Numbered from the stretch's first letter, positions 16,640 to 24,844 are shown. The stretch: DNA of 64,000 nucleotides from SG8-41 sp964521405 (GCA_964521405.1 CAZFRR010000299.1:1-64000), one strand, 5' to 3'. Notes: generated by a model from the letters alone, not told the origin. Translations and numbers: made by a program.

Positions 16640-17608
16640 CTACTGCGCTTTGATGCCGGCGTTGCGCGCAAGCTTGGCGTTGACCGCCACTTCATTGCGG
16701 ACGTAGGCGGTGAATTCGTCGGGCGAGCTGCTCGCGATGAGCTCCACGCCGCGCTCGAGAAAAGTGTTGCGCAGCGCCGGCACCGCGACAACCTTCGCCA
16801 GCTCGCCCTGCACGCGCGCCAGCGCCTCGCGCGGCGTCCCCGCGGGAGCGAGCAGCCCGTTGAACGTGATCGCCTCGTAACCCTTCACCCCGGCCTCATC
16901 GATGGTGGGAATGCCGGGAAAAAGCGGAGAGCGGTCGCGGCTGGTGACCGCGAGCGCCCGCAGCTTGCCCGCGCCGACCAGCGGCGCGGAAGTGCTGACC
17001 TGGTCGTACATCATCATCACCTGCCCCGCGATGATGTCGACCAGCGCCTGTGCGTTGCCCTTGTAGGGAACGTGCAGCATTTTGAGGCCGGCTTGCTGGT
17101 TGAACAGTTCGGCCGCGAAGTGGCCGGTGGAACCGTTGCCCGACGAACCATAGGAAAGCTCGCCCGGGCGAGCCTTGGCCAGCGCGATCAGTTCCCTCAC
17201 CGACTTCGCCGGCAGCGTCGGGGTCACCACCAGCACCTGGGCAACCTTGCAGGTCATGCTGACGCCGGCAAAATCCTTGACCGGGTCGTAGCCGGGGTTC
17301 GCGACGACCGAGGGCACCGCGGTAAACGTGTTGGCGATGGCGAGCAGCGTGTAGCCGTCGGGCGCGGATTTGGCGGCGAGCTGGGTGCCCACCAGGCTGC
17401 TCGCGCCGGGGCGGTTCTCGACGATGAACTGCTGGCCGAGGTTCTCGGCCAGCCGCTGCGAGACCGCGCGCGCGACGATGTCCAGGTTGCCTCCCGGCAC
17501 CAGCGGCACGATGACCCGGATCGGCTTGGTCGGATAACCCTGCGCCATCAGGCTGCCGGATAGAGCGGCCATGGCCACGGCTGCGGTAAGTGGGCACTTA
17601 CTTTTCAT
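16640..17608 (-). CDS. Bug-type tripartite tricarboxylate transporter binding protein
   Basis: A 322-residue periplasmic solute-binding protein (Bug/TctC family) with a signal peptide (residues 1-22, ending in SGSLMAQG) followed by YPTKPIRVIVPLVPGGNLDI, the family opening. It captures a carboxylate-type ligand in the periplasm. No tctA or tctB membrane genes are nearby, which is usual for these expanded orphan binding proteins in Burkholderiales. It follows phaC on the minus strand. The ligand cannot be read from sequence. Confidence 0.9.
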   Translation of the reverse strand: MKSKCPLTAAVAMAALSGSLMAQGYPTKPIRVIVPLVPGGNLDIVARAVSQRLAENLGQQFIVENRPGASSLVGTQLAAKSAPDGYTLLAIANTFTAVPSVVANPGYDPVKDFAGVSMTCKVAQVLVVTPTLPAKSVRELIALAKARPGELSYGSSGNGSTGHFAAELFNQQAGLKMLHVPYKGNAQALVDIIAGQVMMMYDQVSTSAPLVGAGKLRALAVTSRDRSPLFPGIPTIDEAGVKGYEAITFNGLLAPAGTPREALARVQGELAKVVAVPALRNTFLERGVELIASSSPDEFTAYVRNEVAVNAKLARNAGIKAQ

Positions 17609-17645
17609 CGCTTTCCCCCCGCTGCACGCCCTGTAGCGCGCAGGA

Positions 17646-19472
17646 TCAGTGCTTGTCTGCGCGCATTCTAACGTAGGCGCCCGGGGCGTCCTCGATGGCT
17701 TTCAGCTTGCCCTTGCCGGGGATCCGCGGCGGCACCTTGTTGCCGCCGTGCTGCGCGATCCAGCCGGCCCAGTCGGTCCACCACGAGCCCGGGTGCTGCG
17801 ATGCGCCTTTTAACCACTGCTCCGGCTCGCCCGGCAGCTTGGGGTTGGTCCAGTAGCCGTACTTGTTCGCCGCCGGCGGGTTGACGATACCGGCGATATG
17901 GCCGGAACCGCCGAGCACAAAACGCACGGGGCCGGTGAAGAGTTTCGCCCCCGTATAAGTCGAGCGCCACGGCGCGATGTGATCTTCCATCGTGGAAATG
18001 AAGTAGAGCGGCGTCTTCACCCGGGCGAGGTCGATCGGCATGCCGGCAAGCTCGATGCCGCCTGGCTGCGCCAGCAGGTTCTCGATGTACATCTTTCGAA
18101 GATAGTAGCTGTGCATCGTCGCCGGCATGCGCGTGGAATCCGAGTTCCAGTAGAGGAGGTCGAACGGGAACGGGTCACGCCCGAGGAGATAGTTGTTGAC
18201 GACGAACGACCAGATGAGATCGTTCGCGCGCAGCATGTTGAACGTGGTCGCCATCTCGGAGCCTTCGAGATAGCCGCGCTCCTGCATGCGTTTCTCGAGT
18301 GCCGTCACCTGCTGCTCGTCGATGAACACCTCGAGCTCCCCGGCTTCCGCGAAGTCGATCATGGACGCGAGGAATGTGCCCGACACAATGCGGCCGTCCT
18401 GCTTCGCCGCGAGATAACCCAGGGTGCAGGCGAGCAGCGTTCCGCCAAGACAGAAGCCGACCGCGTTCACCTCCTTCTCTCCCGTCGCCTTCTCGATCGC
18501 GTCCAGCGCGGCGAGCGTGCCCTCGGTCAGGTAATCGTCGAAGCGCTTGTGGGCCAGCTTCTCGTCGGGGTTGACCCAGGAGATGACGAACACGGTGTGC
18601 CCCTGCCCGACCGCCCACTTGATGAAGGAGTTGTTCTCCCGCAGGTCGAGGATGTAGTACTTGTTGATCCACGGCGGAATGATCAGGAGCGGCCGCCGGT
18701 AGACCGTCGCGTCAGCCGGGCGGTACTGGATCAGCTGCATGAGCTCGTTCTGGTATACGACGCTTCCCGGCGTGGTGGCAATGTTCACGCTGAGCTTGAA
18801 CGCCTTCTCGTCGGTCATGCGCAGGCGTACCTGGTCGCCGCCGCCGCGCGACACGTCCTCGAGCAGGTTGTTCAATCCCTTCACCAGGTTCTGCCCGCCG
18901 GTCGCCACCGTTTCGCGCAGCACTTCCGGATTGGTGAGCACGAAATTGCTGGGCGAGAGCGCGTCGATGTACTGCCGCGTGTAGAAATCCACCTTCTTCG
19001 TGGTCTGCTCGTCGAGACCCTCGACCTTGCCCACCGTCTGGTGCAGGTGGCGGGCGGCGATCAGGTAGGACTGCTTGATGTAGTCATAGAGAAAATTCTG
19101 CTGCCAGTCCTCGTGCCTGAAACGGCGGTCGCCCTGGTGCGGCTCGGCCACGGCTTTCGTGTCCTGCCCCATGAGCTTCAGCATCGAGTTCTGCCACAGC
19201 GAGGCGTAGTCCTGCCAGAACTTCATCTGGGTTTCGGCCAGCTTGAACGGGTCCGACAGCACCTTCGACCAGGCCTGGAAAAATGCCTGTGCCAGGCCAA
19301 GCTCGTCCTTCAATCCGGTCATCCCGCCGTTCTGGCTGCGCCCCAGAAATTGCGTGATTAGCCGGCCGCTTTTTTGCGCGATATCGGTGTATAGCTGTGC
19401 CAGATGTAGCGGATCGTACGCCTGCTGTTCTGGTTGTTTATCAGTCACTTGCTGTCTTTCTTGGTGCGCCAT
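17646..19472 (-). CDS. phaC: Class I poly(3-hydroxyalkanoate) synthase
   Basis: A 608-residue polymerase that builds polyhydroxybutyrate granules from (R)-3-hydroxyacyl-CoA. The catalytic Cys is C341 in VGFCLGGTLL (lipase-like box). The Asp and His are in ISTMEDHIAPW and GGSGHIAGI. The start at 19472 (MAHQERQQVTD) is preferred, though a GTG at 19517 would read through the operator as coding. The two genes before it on the strand are catabolic. A LiuR-type palindrome lies 8 bases upstream of the start. No phaA/phaB/phaP are adjacent, but a thiolase lies 3.3 kb away. Confidence 0.95.
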   Translation of the reverse strand: MAHQERQQVTDKQPEQQAYDPLHLAQLYTDIAQKSGRLITQFLGRSQNGGMTGLKDELGLAQAFFQAWSKVLSDPFKLAETQMKFWQDYASLWQNSMLKLMGQDTKAVAEPHQGDRRFRHEDWQQNFLYDYIKQSYLIAARHLHQTVGKVEGLDEQTTKKVDFYTRQYIDALSPSNFVLTNPEVLRETVATGGQNLVKGLNNLLEDVSRGGGDQVRLRMTDEKAFKLSVNIATTPGSVVYQNELMQLIQYRPADATVYRRPLLIIPPWINKYYILDLRENNSFIKWAVGQGHTVFVISWVNPDEKLAHKRFDDYLTEGTLAALDAIEKATGEKEVNAVGFCLGGTLLACTLGYLAAKQDGRIVSGTFLASMIDFAEAGELEVFIDEQQVTALEKRMQERGYLEGSEMATTFNMLRANDLIWSFVVNNYLLGRDPFPFDLLYWNSDSTRMPATMHSYYLRKMYIENLLAQPGGIELAGMPIDLARVKTPLYFISTMEDHIAPWRSTYTGAKLFTGPVRFVLGGSGHIAGIVNPPAANKYGYWTNPKLPGEPEQWLKGASQHPGSWWTDWAGWIAQHGGNKVPPRIPGKGKLKAIEDAPGAYVRMRADKH

Positions 19473-19479
19473 GGTGATC

Positions 19480-19495
19480 TTGACGTTAACGTAAA
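19480..19495. promoter_or_regulatory. LiuR-type operator, phaC-liuR intergenic
   Basis: A 16-base near-perfect palindrome reads TTGACGTTAACGTAAA (core ACGTTAACGT). It sits in the 75 bp between the divergent phaC and liuR starts. It is one base different from the perfect site at 19979. The shape matches my recollection of the MerR-family LiuR motif of proteobacteria. Confidence 0.75.
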
Positions 19496-19547
19496 CTGAG
19501 AGTAGGCTAACCCGCACTTATTTTACATGGCCTTGCTGCGCAGCACA

Positions 19548-19952
19548 ATGAGTTCAACCTATACGATTTCCGAACTCGCCAAGGAGTTCGGCATCACCAC
19601 CCGCACCATCCGCTTCTACGAAGACCAGGGCCTGCTGAGCCCCAGCCGCGAGGGCACCGCCCGGGTCTTCAGCGGCCGTGACCGGGTGCGGTTGAAGCTG
19701 GCGCTCCGCGGCAAGCGCCTGGGTTTTTCCATTGCCGAGATCCGCGAGCTGTTCGAGTTGTACGACGTCTCCCGCGACGAGAAGAAGCAGCTCGAGGAAT
19801 TCCTGGCCAGACTGGATCGCCGGCGAATCCATCTCGAGCAGCAGCGTGAAGACATCGAGGTCATGCTCAACGAAATCAACTTCTTCGCCAACCAGTGCCG
19901 CCGGCTGTTGAAAACCAAGCCTGAGGGTGAGGACAACAAGGAGGCTGCCTGA
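19548..19952 (+). CDS. liuR: MerR-family regulator LiuR
   Basis: A 134-residue regulator. The N-terminal winged HTH is TISELAKEFGITTRTIRFYE then DQGLLSPSR, the MerR signature, followed by an effector-free dimerisation coiled coil (RRRIHLEQQREDIEVMLNEI) with no metal-binding cysteine cluster. This form, next to isovaleryl-CoA dehydrogenase, is the LiuR regulator of branched-chain amino-acid degradation in proteobacteria. The start at 19548 (MSSTYTISEL) is chosen because it precedes the HTH directly; an ATG at 19527 would add seven residues. It is divergent from phaC. Confidence 0.9.
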   Translation: MSSTYTISELAKEFGITTRTIRFYEDQGLLSPSREGTARVFSGRDRVRLKLALRGKRLGFSIAEIRELFELYDVSRDEKKQLEEFLARLDRRRIHLEQQREDIEVMLNEINFFANQCRRLLKTKPEGEDNKEAA

Positions 19953-19978
19953 AGCAAAAGGCCGTGTCGAAATTGATA

Positions 19979-19994
19979 TTTACGTTAACGTAAA
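19979..19994. promoter_or_regulatory. Perfect LiuR-type operator before liuA
   Basis: A perfect 16-base palindrome TTTACGTTAACGTAAA lies between liuR and liuA. A partly overlapping second half-site (ACGTAAACGTTA) follows. The AT-rich stretch downstream (CTATTAAATG) could hold the -10 element. Confidence 0.8.
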
Positions 19995-20064
19995 CGTTAT
20001 CTATTAAATGTAATGTAATCTTATAGTTATAGATATCGCATGCGATTTCAGCCACTGAGCTTAT

Positions 20065-20098
20065 CACCGGATTCCGGCTACTGCCGGAGTGACGGGCG
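20065..20098 (+). repeat. Decayed ATTCCG-type hairpin
   Basis: The sequence CGGATTCCGGCTACTGCCGG then AGTGACGGGC resembles the GGATTCC-hairpin repeats common in beta- and gammaproteobacteria. It precedes liuA. A cleaner related hairpin lies at 21569-21604. Confidence 0.5.
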
Positions 20099-20162
20099 AG
20101 GAGTTGTTCCGACCTTCCTCAGCCGCAGTAAGCTCATCGGTTCCGGCGCCCTGCACCTGGGA

Positions 20163-20184
20163 CATGACGGGGGATAACGTCATG
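20163..20184 (+). promoter_or_regulatory. Hairpin covering the liuA start codon
   Basis: CATGACG (20163-20169) pairs perfectly with CGTCATG (20178-20184). The eight-base loop GGGGATAA holds the only plausible ribosome-binding purines. The ATG start codon of liuA is the last three bases of the right arm. The two in-frame ATGs (20164 and 20182) are each inside a stem arm. Confidence 0.65.
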
Positions 20185-21342
20185 CACCGGAGCCTCAACT
20201 TCGATCTGGGCGAAACCCTCGACATCCTGCGCGATTCCGTGGCCAACTTTGCCGCCCGGGAGATTGCTCCCCGCGCCGCCGAAATCGATCGCTCCAACGC
20301 ATTCCCGCGCGACTTGTGGCCCAGGCTGGGCGAGCTCGGGCTGCTCGGCATCACCGTCGAGGAGGAATACGGCGGCACCGGCATGGGCTATCTCGCGCAC
20401 GTCGTTGCGATGGAGGAAGTGAGCCGCGCCTCCGCCTCGGTCGGCCTGTCCTACGGCGCGCATTCCAACCTGTGCGCGAACCAGATCCGCCGCAACGGCA
20501 GCGTCGCGCAGAAACGGCGCTATCTGCCGCGGCTCGTGTCCGGCGCGCACGTCGGCGCGCTGGCGATGAGCGAGCCCGGCGCCGGGTCCGATGTGGTCGG
20601 CATGCGGTTGCGCGCGGATCGGCGCGGCGACCGTTACGTGTTGAACGGCACCAAGATGTGGATCACCAACGGGCCCGACGCCGACGTTCTCGTCGTTTAC
20701 GCCAAGACCGATCCGTCCGCCGGCGCGCGCGGCATCACTGCATTTCTTGTCGAAAAGCAATTCAAGGGATACTCGACCTCGCCAAAGCTCGACAAGCTCG
20801 GCATGCGCGGCTCCGACACCTGCGAGCTCGTGTTCAATGATTGCGAGGTGCCGGAAGAAAACGTTTTGGGCACGGCCGGCAAGGGAGTCGAGGTGCTGAT
20901 GAGCGGGCTCGATTACGAACGCGCGGTGCTTGCGGCCGGACCGCTTGGCATCATGCAGGCGTGCCTCGATGCCGTGATCCCGTACGTGCACCAGCGCCAG
21001 CAGTTCGGCCAGCCGGTCGGGGAGTTCCAATTGATCCAGGGCGAGCTCGCCGACATGTACGTCACGCTGAACGCCTGCCGTGCCTACGTCTATGCAGTGG
21101 CCCGCGCCTGCGACCGCGGCGAAGTCACGCGCAAGGACGCCGCCGGAGCGATCCTGTTCGCCTCCGAGAAGGCGACGGCGATGGCGCTCGAAGCCATCCA
21201 GTGCCTGGGCGGCATGGGCTACATTAACGACTCGCCCACCGGCCGGCTGCTGCGCGATGCCAAGCTTTATGAAATCGGGGCGGGCACATCGGAGATTCGG
21301 CGTTGGTTGATAGGTCGCGAATTGTTCGATGAAACACGCTAG
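20182..21342 (+). CDS. liuA: Isovaleryl-CoA dehydrogenase
   Basis: A 386-residue FAD enzyme of leucine degradation that converts isovaleryl-CoA to 3-methylcrotonyl-CoA. The catalytic Glu is E246 in GLDYERAVLAAGPLG, the position typical of isovaleryl-CoA dehydrogenases (in other subfamilies it lies near the C-terminus). Other family motifs are AMSEPGAGSDVVGMRL, GTKMWITNGPDADV and CLGGMGYINDSPTGRLLRDA. The start at 20182 follows GGGG; upstream in-frame starts at 20164 and 20089 remain possible. It is preceded by a perfect LiuR-type palindrome. Confidence 0.94.
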   Translation: MHRSLNFDLGETLDILRDSVANFAAREIAPRAAEIDRSNAFPRDLWPRLGELGLLGITVEEEYGGTGMGYLAHVVAMEEVSRASASVGLSYGAHSNLCANQIRRNGSVAQKRRYLPRLVSGAHVGALAMSEPGAGSDVVGMRLRADRRGDRYVLNGTKMWITNGPDADVLVVYAKTDPSAGARGITAFLVEKQFKGYSTSPKLDKLGMRGSDTCELVFNDCEVPEENVLGTAGKGVEVLMSGLDYERAVLAAGPLGIMQACLDAVIPYVHQRQQFGQPVGEFQLIQGELADMYVTLNACRAYVYAVARACDRGEVTRKDAAGAILFASEKATAMALEAIQCLGGMGYINDSPTGRLLRDAKLYEIGAGTSEIRRWLIGRELFDETR

Positions 21343-21437
21343 CAAATCCAGAAAAGCCCGCCGCGATTTGGGCGAGGCTAACATGCGACTTGTGCATGTT
21401 AAGCCGCTTCAAGCGGCGGCCGAGACCCAATGGCCAA

Positions 21438-21500
21438 GCGGGCACATCCGAGATTCGACGGTGGCTCATAGGCCGGGACCTTTACGAAGAGACACGTTAA
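21438..21500 (+). pseudogene. 3' end remnant of a second acyl-CoA dehydrogenase
   Basis: Twenty-one codons ending in TAA read AGTSEIRRWLIGRDLYEETR, against the liuA C-terminus AGTSEIRRWLIGRELFDETR. The homology begins exactly at GCGGGCACATC and stops at the stop codon. About half of the codons carry one or more substitutions, almost all synonymous, with only three conservative residue changes. No reading frame or ACAD-like coding sequence lies immediately before it. It looks like the tail of a paralogue that was otherwise lost, or a template for recombination. Confidence 0.8.
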
Positions 21501-21568
21501 TGCGACATCGCGCCGATTTCATTAAAGGGAAAAGGCTCGAAACGCGTCCTGTCTGTCTTTTCTTCTCC

Positions 21569-21604
21569 TTCAGGATTCCGGGCATGGGTACACGGAATCC
21601 TGAA
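21569..21604 (+). terminator. Perfect 12-bp hairpin after the ACAD remnant
   Basis: TTCAGGATTCCG (21569-21580) pairs perfectly with CGGAATCCTGAA (21593-21604) across a 12-base loop. It lies upstream of the nitronate monooxygenase start and after the liuA region. It lacks a T-run, so it may be a repeat or a processing site rather than a classical terminator. Confidence 0.55.
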
Positions 21605-21638
21605 GTGACCACTAACTAACACTGAAAACAAACGGATT

Positions 21639-22727
21639 ATGGCCAAATTGCATACCCCGCTCTGCGATCGGTTGGGCATCCGCCTGCCAATCATCCAAGC
21701 CCCCATGCCGAGTACTTCCTCCCCCGAACTGGTTGCGGCGGTCAGTAAAGCCGGGGCGCTCGGGTCCTTTGGCTCCGCCTATACCCAACCGGAGGCCATG
21801 CAGCGGGACGCCGAAGCGGTGCGAGCACACACTCACCTGCCCTTCAACGTGAACCTGTTCGTCTCGAAGCAACCCGGTGCAGTTGATGCTGCGGCACAGC
21901 GCGGGGCATTGGATGCGGTCGCCCGCTATTACAAGGAACTCGGATTGCCGCCGCCTGAGCCTGTCCGCCAGCCGTACGCTCCGGACCTGGAAGCGCAGTT
22001 ACGCGCCGTCGAGGAAATCCGTCCCGCCGTATTCACTTTTCATCTTGGAGACATGCCGCAGGAGCGTATGCGCCGAATCCAGGCGCTGGGCGTGAAAGTC
22101 GGGGGCAGCGCGAACTGCATCGCCGAAGCGCGGAACCTGGAAGCGTTGGGGGTAGATTTTATCGTCGCGCAGGGAGCCGAAGCGGGTGGCCACCGCGGCA
22201 GTTACCTGCGCAACCCTTACGATTCAATGACCGGCACCCTCGCTTTGGTGCGCATGATCGTGCGCAACGTGAAAATTCCCGTCGCAGCCGCGGGCGGCAT
22301 TATGGATGGTGCGGGCATCGCCGCGGTGCTTGCCCTCGGAGCGCAGGCAGCATGGCTCGGCACTGCGTTCATTCCCTGTCCCGAGAGTGGTGCGCCGCGC
22401 ACGCACAAGGAAGGCGTCCTCAACTCGAAAGAGGACGCGACTCTTGTCACCGAGAAGTTCTCCGGCAAGCCCGCCCGGGCGATCGCCAACCGCTTCGTGC
22501 GCGAGATGCACGAACGCGGGGCGCCGCAGCTTCCCTTCCCGGCGCAGAATGTTCTCACCATCAAATTGCGGGCGGCGGCGGCGAAAGCGAACAATCCGGA
22601 CTTCGTCGCGATGTATGCTGGCCAGGCTGCGTCGCTTTCCCGCGCGTTGCCGGCGGCCGATCTGGTCGCCGCGCTGGAAGCCGAGACGCTCGAATGCCTC
22701 GACCGGCTCGCCGCGCTGCGCGGCTGA
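21639..22727 (+). CDS. Nitronate monooxygenase (2-nitropropane dioxygenase family)
   Basis: A 362-residue FMN-dependent TIM-barrel oxidase family that removes toxic alkyl nitronates. It opens with LCDRLGIRLPIIQAPMPST, and the FMN region has VDFIVAQGAEAGGHRGSYL, then PVAAAGGIMDGAGIAAVLAL and GAQAAWLGTAFIPCPESG. These are class I/II nitronate monooxygenase hallmarks. It stands between liuA and the thiolase in the liu region but no step of leucine degradation needs it, so it may be a hitchhiker or act on a related enol substrate. Confidence 0.9.
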   Translation: MAKLHTPLCDRLGIRLPIIQAPMPSTSSPELVAAVSKAGALGSFGSAYTQPEAMQRDAEAVRAHTHLPFNVNLFVSKQPGAVDAAAQRGALDAVARYYKELGLPPPEPVRQPYAPDLEAQLRAVEEIRPAVFTFHLGDMPQERMRRIQALGVKVGGSANCIAEARNLEALGVDFIVAQGAEAGGHRGSYLRNPYDSMTGTLALVRMIVRNVKIPVAAAGGIMDGAGIAAVLALGAQAAWLGTAFIPCPESGAPRTHKEGVLNSKEDATLVTEKFSGKPARAIANRFVREMHERGAPQLPFPAQNVLTIKLRAAAAKANNPDFVAMYAGQAASLSRALPAADLVAALEAETLECLDRLAALRG

Positions 22728-22733
22728 AAACAT

Positions 22734-22761
22734 GAACCGCCAAGCCGCCAAGACGCCAAGG
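22734..22761. repeat. Tandem GCCAAGACG words
   Basis: The sequence AACCGCCAAGCCGCCAAGA then CGCCAAGG contains three degenerate copies of the 9-base word, ending 19 bases before the thiolase start. It is the single-arm form of the family at 28078-28250. Confidence 0.75.
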
Positions 22762-22780
22762 ATATATTCAGGAAGCGAAC

Positions 22781-23965
22781 ATGAAGGATGACCCCATAGT
22801 CATTGTCGGTGCGGCCCGCACGCCGATGGGCGCGTTCATGGGCGACCTTAAATCGCTCTCTGCCCCCGAACTGGGCGCGGCCGCCATCCGCGCGGCAGTC
22901 GAGCGCGCCGGGGTCGCACCGCAGGACGTGCAGGAGGTCATCATGGGCAACGTGCTGCCCGCCGGGCAGGGCCAGGCTCCCGCGCGCCAGGCCGCACTCG
23001 GTGCGGGCCTGCCGCCCTCGACCGGCTGCACCACCATCAACAAGGTCTGCGGCTCGGGCATGAAGGCGGCGATGCTGGCTCACGACATCATCAAAGTGGG
23101 GGCCCACTCCATCATGGTCGCGGGCGGCATGGAGAGCATGTCGAACGCCCCCTATCTCCTGCCCAAGGCGCGGGCCGGCCTGCGCCTGGGGCACGGCGAG
23201 GTGAAGGACCATATGTTCCTCGACGGGCTGGAGGACGCCTACGACCGCGGCCGGCTGATGGGCACCTACGCCGAGGATTGCGCCGACAAGTACCGCTTTT
23301 CGCGAGAAGCCCAGGACCGTTACGCCATCACCTCGCTGCAGCGCGCTCAAGCGGCGATCCGTGACGGCAGCTTCGAGCAGGAGATCGTAGCCGTGACGGC
23401 GGGCGGGAAAACCGGCGCCCTGGTGAAGACCGACGAGCAGCCGCTCAAGGCCAATCCTGACAAGATCCCGCAGTTGAAGCCCGCGTTCCGGAAGGATGGC
23501 ACCGTCACCCCGGCCAACTCGAGCTCGATCTCGGATGGCGCGGCGGCAATGGTGCTGATGCGGCTCTCCGAGGCGGAGAAGCGCGGCATACACCCGTTGG
23601 CGAAGATTGCCGGTTACAGCACGCACTCGCAGGAGCCGCAGTGGTTCACCACCGCCCCGGTCGACGCCATCCGCAAGCTCTGCGAGAAAACCGGCTGGGC
23701 CGCGAAAACAACGGACTTGTTCGAGATCAACGAGGCGTTTGCCGTGGTGGCGATGGCGGCGATGCATGACCTCGATCTGCCGCACGACAAAGTCAACGTG
23801 CATGGCGGGGCCTGCGCGCTGGGCCACCCGCTCGGCGCTTCCGGCGCGCGCATCATGGTGACGCTGCTCGCCGCACTGGATAAGCACGGCCTCAAGCGCG
23901 GCATCGCTGCGCTCTGCATCGGCGGCGGTGAGGCCACCGCCATTGCGCTCGAGCGCTTAGACTGA
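22781..23965 (+). CDS. Acetyl-CoA C-acetyltransferase (thiolase)
   Basis: A 394-residue thiolase. It either joins two acetyl-CoA to acetoacetyl-CoA or cleaves acetoacetyl-CoA. The catalytic Cys is C90 in INKVCGSGMKAAM, the His is in GACALGHPLGASGAR and the second Cys is in ALCIGGGEATAIAL. In the liu context it can split acetoacetyl-CoA made from the HMG-CoA lyase product acetoacetate, or supply PHB precursor for phaC. The start codon follows the ribosome-binding site GGAAG by 7 bases. Confidence 0.93.
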   Translation: MKDDPIVIVGAARTPMGAFMGDLKSLSAPELGAAAIRAAVERAGVAPQDVQEVIMGNVLPAGQGQAPARQAALGAGLPPSTGCTTINKVCGSGMKAAMLAHDIIKVGAHSIMVAGGMESMSNAPYLLPKARAGLRLGHGEVKDHMFLDGLEDAYDRGRLMGTYAEDCADKYRFSREAQDRYAITSLQRAQAAIRDGSFEQEIVAVTAGGKTGALVKTDEQPLKANPDKIPQLKPAFRKDGTVTPANSSSISDGAAAMVLMRLSEAEKRGIHPLAKIAGYSTHSQEPQWFTTAPVDAIRKLCEKTGWAAKTTDLFEINEAFAVVAMAAMHDLDLPHDKVNVHGGACALGHPLGASGARIMVTLLAALDKHGLKRGIAALCIGGGEATAIALERLD

Positions 23966-23966
23966 T

Positions 23967-24061
23967 GATGCGAGATGCGGGATTCGAGATGCGAGATGGA
24001 ACACAAGGAGCGAATGCTTGATCACGTATCCCGTATCCCGTATCCCGCATCGCGTATCGCG
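23967..24061. repeat. Inverted pair of GCGAGATG/CGTATCCC words
   Basis: The left arm (23967-23999) repeats GATGCGAGATGCGGGATTC. The right arm (24023-24061) repeats ATCCCGTATCCCGTATCCCG. The left arm begins right after the thiolase stop codon and the right arm ends 24 bases before the isomerase gene. Confidence 0.8.
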
Positions 24062-24084
24062 ATAAAGCGACCTGGGGACCACGC

Positions 24085-24684
24085 ATGAAGAATCCGATCG
24101 ATTTCTATTTCGACTTCTCCTCCCCGTACGGCTACTTCGCCAGCGTGAAAATCGACGAGCTGGCGGCGAAATACGGGCGCGCTGTCACCTGGCGCCCCAT
24201 TCTGCTGGGCGCGGTGTTCAAGGTGACCGGTGGCCAGCCGTTGCCCACCATACCGCTCAAGAGCAGTTATTCTGCGCACGATCTCGCGCGCAGCGCGCGG
24301 CTCTACCAGGTGCCGTACAAGCTACCCACGAAGTTCCCGATCGGCACCACCGCGCCTGCCCGCGCCTTTTACTGGGTGGGGGACAAGGACCCGGCGCTGG
24401 CGAAGAAACTGGCGCAGGCGCTGTATCACGCCTACTTCGTGGAAGACCGCGACATCTCCAACCCGGAGGTGACCGGCAACGTCGCCGCCAAGCTGGGCGT
24501 GGACAAGGGTGAACTCATGCAGGCGCTCAACGATCCCGCGGTGAAGGAGCGCCTGAAGACCGAGGTGGACGCCGCCATCGAGCGCGGCGTGTTCGGCTCG
24601 CCCTACATCGTGGTGGACGGCGAGCCCTTCTGGGGTTCCGATCGCCTCGATCAAGTCGAAAAATGGCTGCAAGGCCCCTGGTGA
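24085..24684 (+). CDS. 2-hydroxychromene-2-carboxylate isomerase-like DsbA-family protein
   Basis: A 199-residue DsbA/kappa-GST-fold protein of the NahD family, which isomerises 2-hydroxychromene-2-carboxylate with glutathione. The active-site Ser region is FYFDFSSPYGYFASVKIDEL, with the later ISNPEVTGNVAAKLG and RGVFGSPYIVVDGEPFWGSD motifs. Homologues occur in many operons not involved in naphthalene breakdown, so the substrate is open. It lies between thiolase and macrodomain gene in the liu region. Confidence 0.85.
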   Translation: MKNPIDFYFDFSSPYGYFASVKIDELAAKYGRAVTWRPILLGAVFKVTGGQPLPTIPLKSSYSAHDLARSARLYQVPYKLPTKFPIGTTAPARAFYWVGDKDPALAKKLAQALYHAYFVEDRDISNPEVTGNVAAKLGVDKGELMQALNDPAVKERLKTEVDAAIERGVFGSPYIVVDGEPFWGSDRLDQVEKWLQGPW

Positions 24685-24693
24685 GACAGGGAT

Positions 24694-24749
24694 GGTTCCG
24701 GGTTCCGGGTTCCGGGTTCCGGGTTCCGGGTTCCGGGTTCCGGGTTCCG
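24694..24749 (+). repeat. Eight perfect copies of GGTTCCG
   Basis: Eight head-to-tail copies of the 7-mer GGTTCCG run without error. At 24793-24832 lies a partial inverted partner made of GGAACTC words. The 7-base period is not a multiple of three, and the array is just upstream of the macrodomain gene, so length changes would alter spacing there. Confidence 0.95.
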
Positions 24750-24844
24750 GGTGCAAGGTTGGAGCGGGCTGCAATTCGAGGGGTTCCGACTTTGAACCTT
24801 GAACTTTGAACTCGGAACTCGGAACTCGGAACGTGGGAGTGCGT

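Noticed and set aside
22217..23887. Long minus-strand frame across nitronate monooxygenase and thiolase
   Set aside because: It spans two well-supported genes and the intergenic repeat between them, so it is a chance open frame.
24694..24832. CRISPR array
   Set aside because: The 7-mer copies have no spacers and no cas genes occur in the window.
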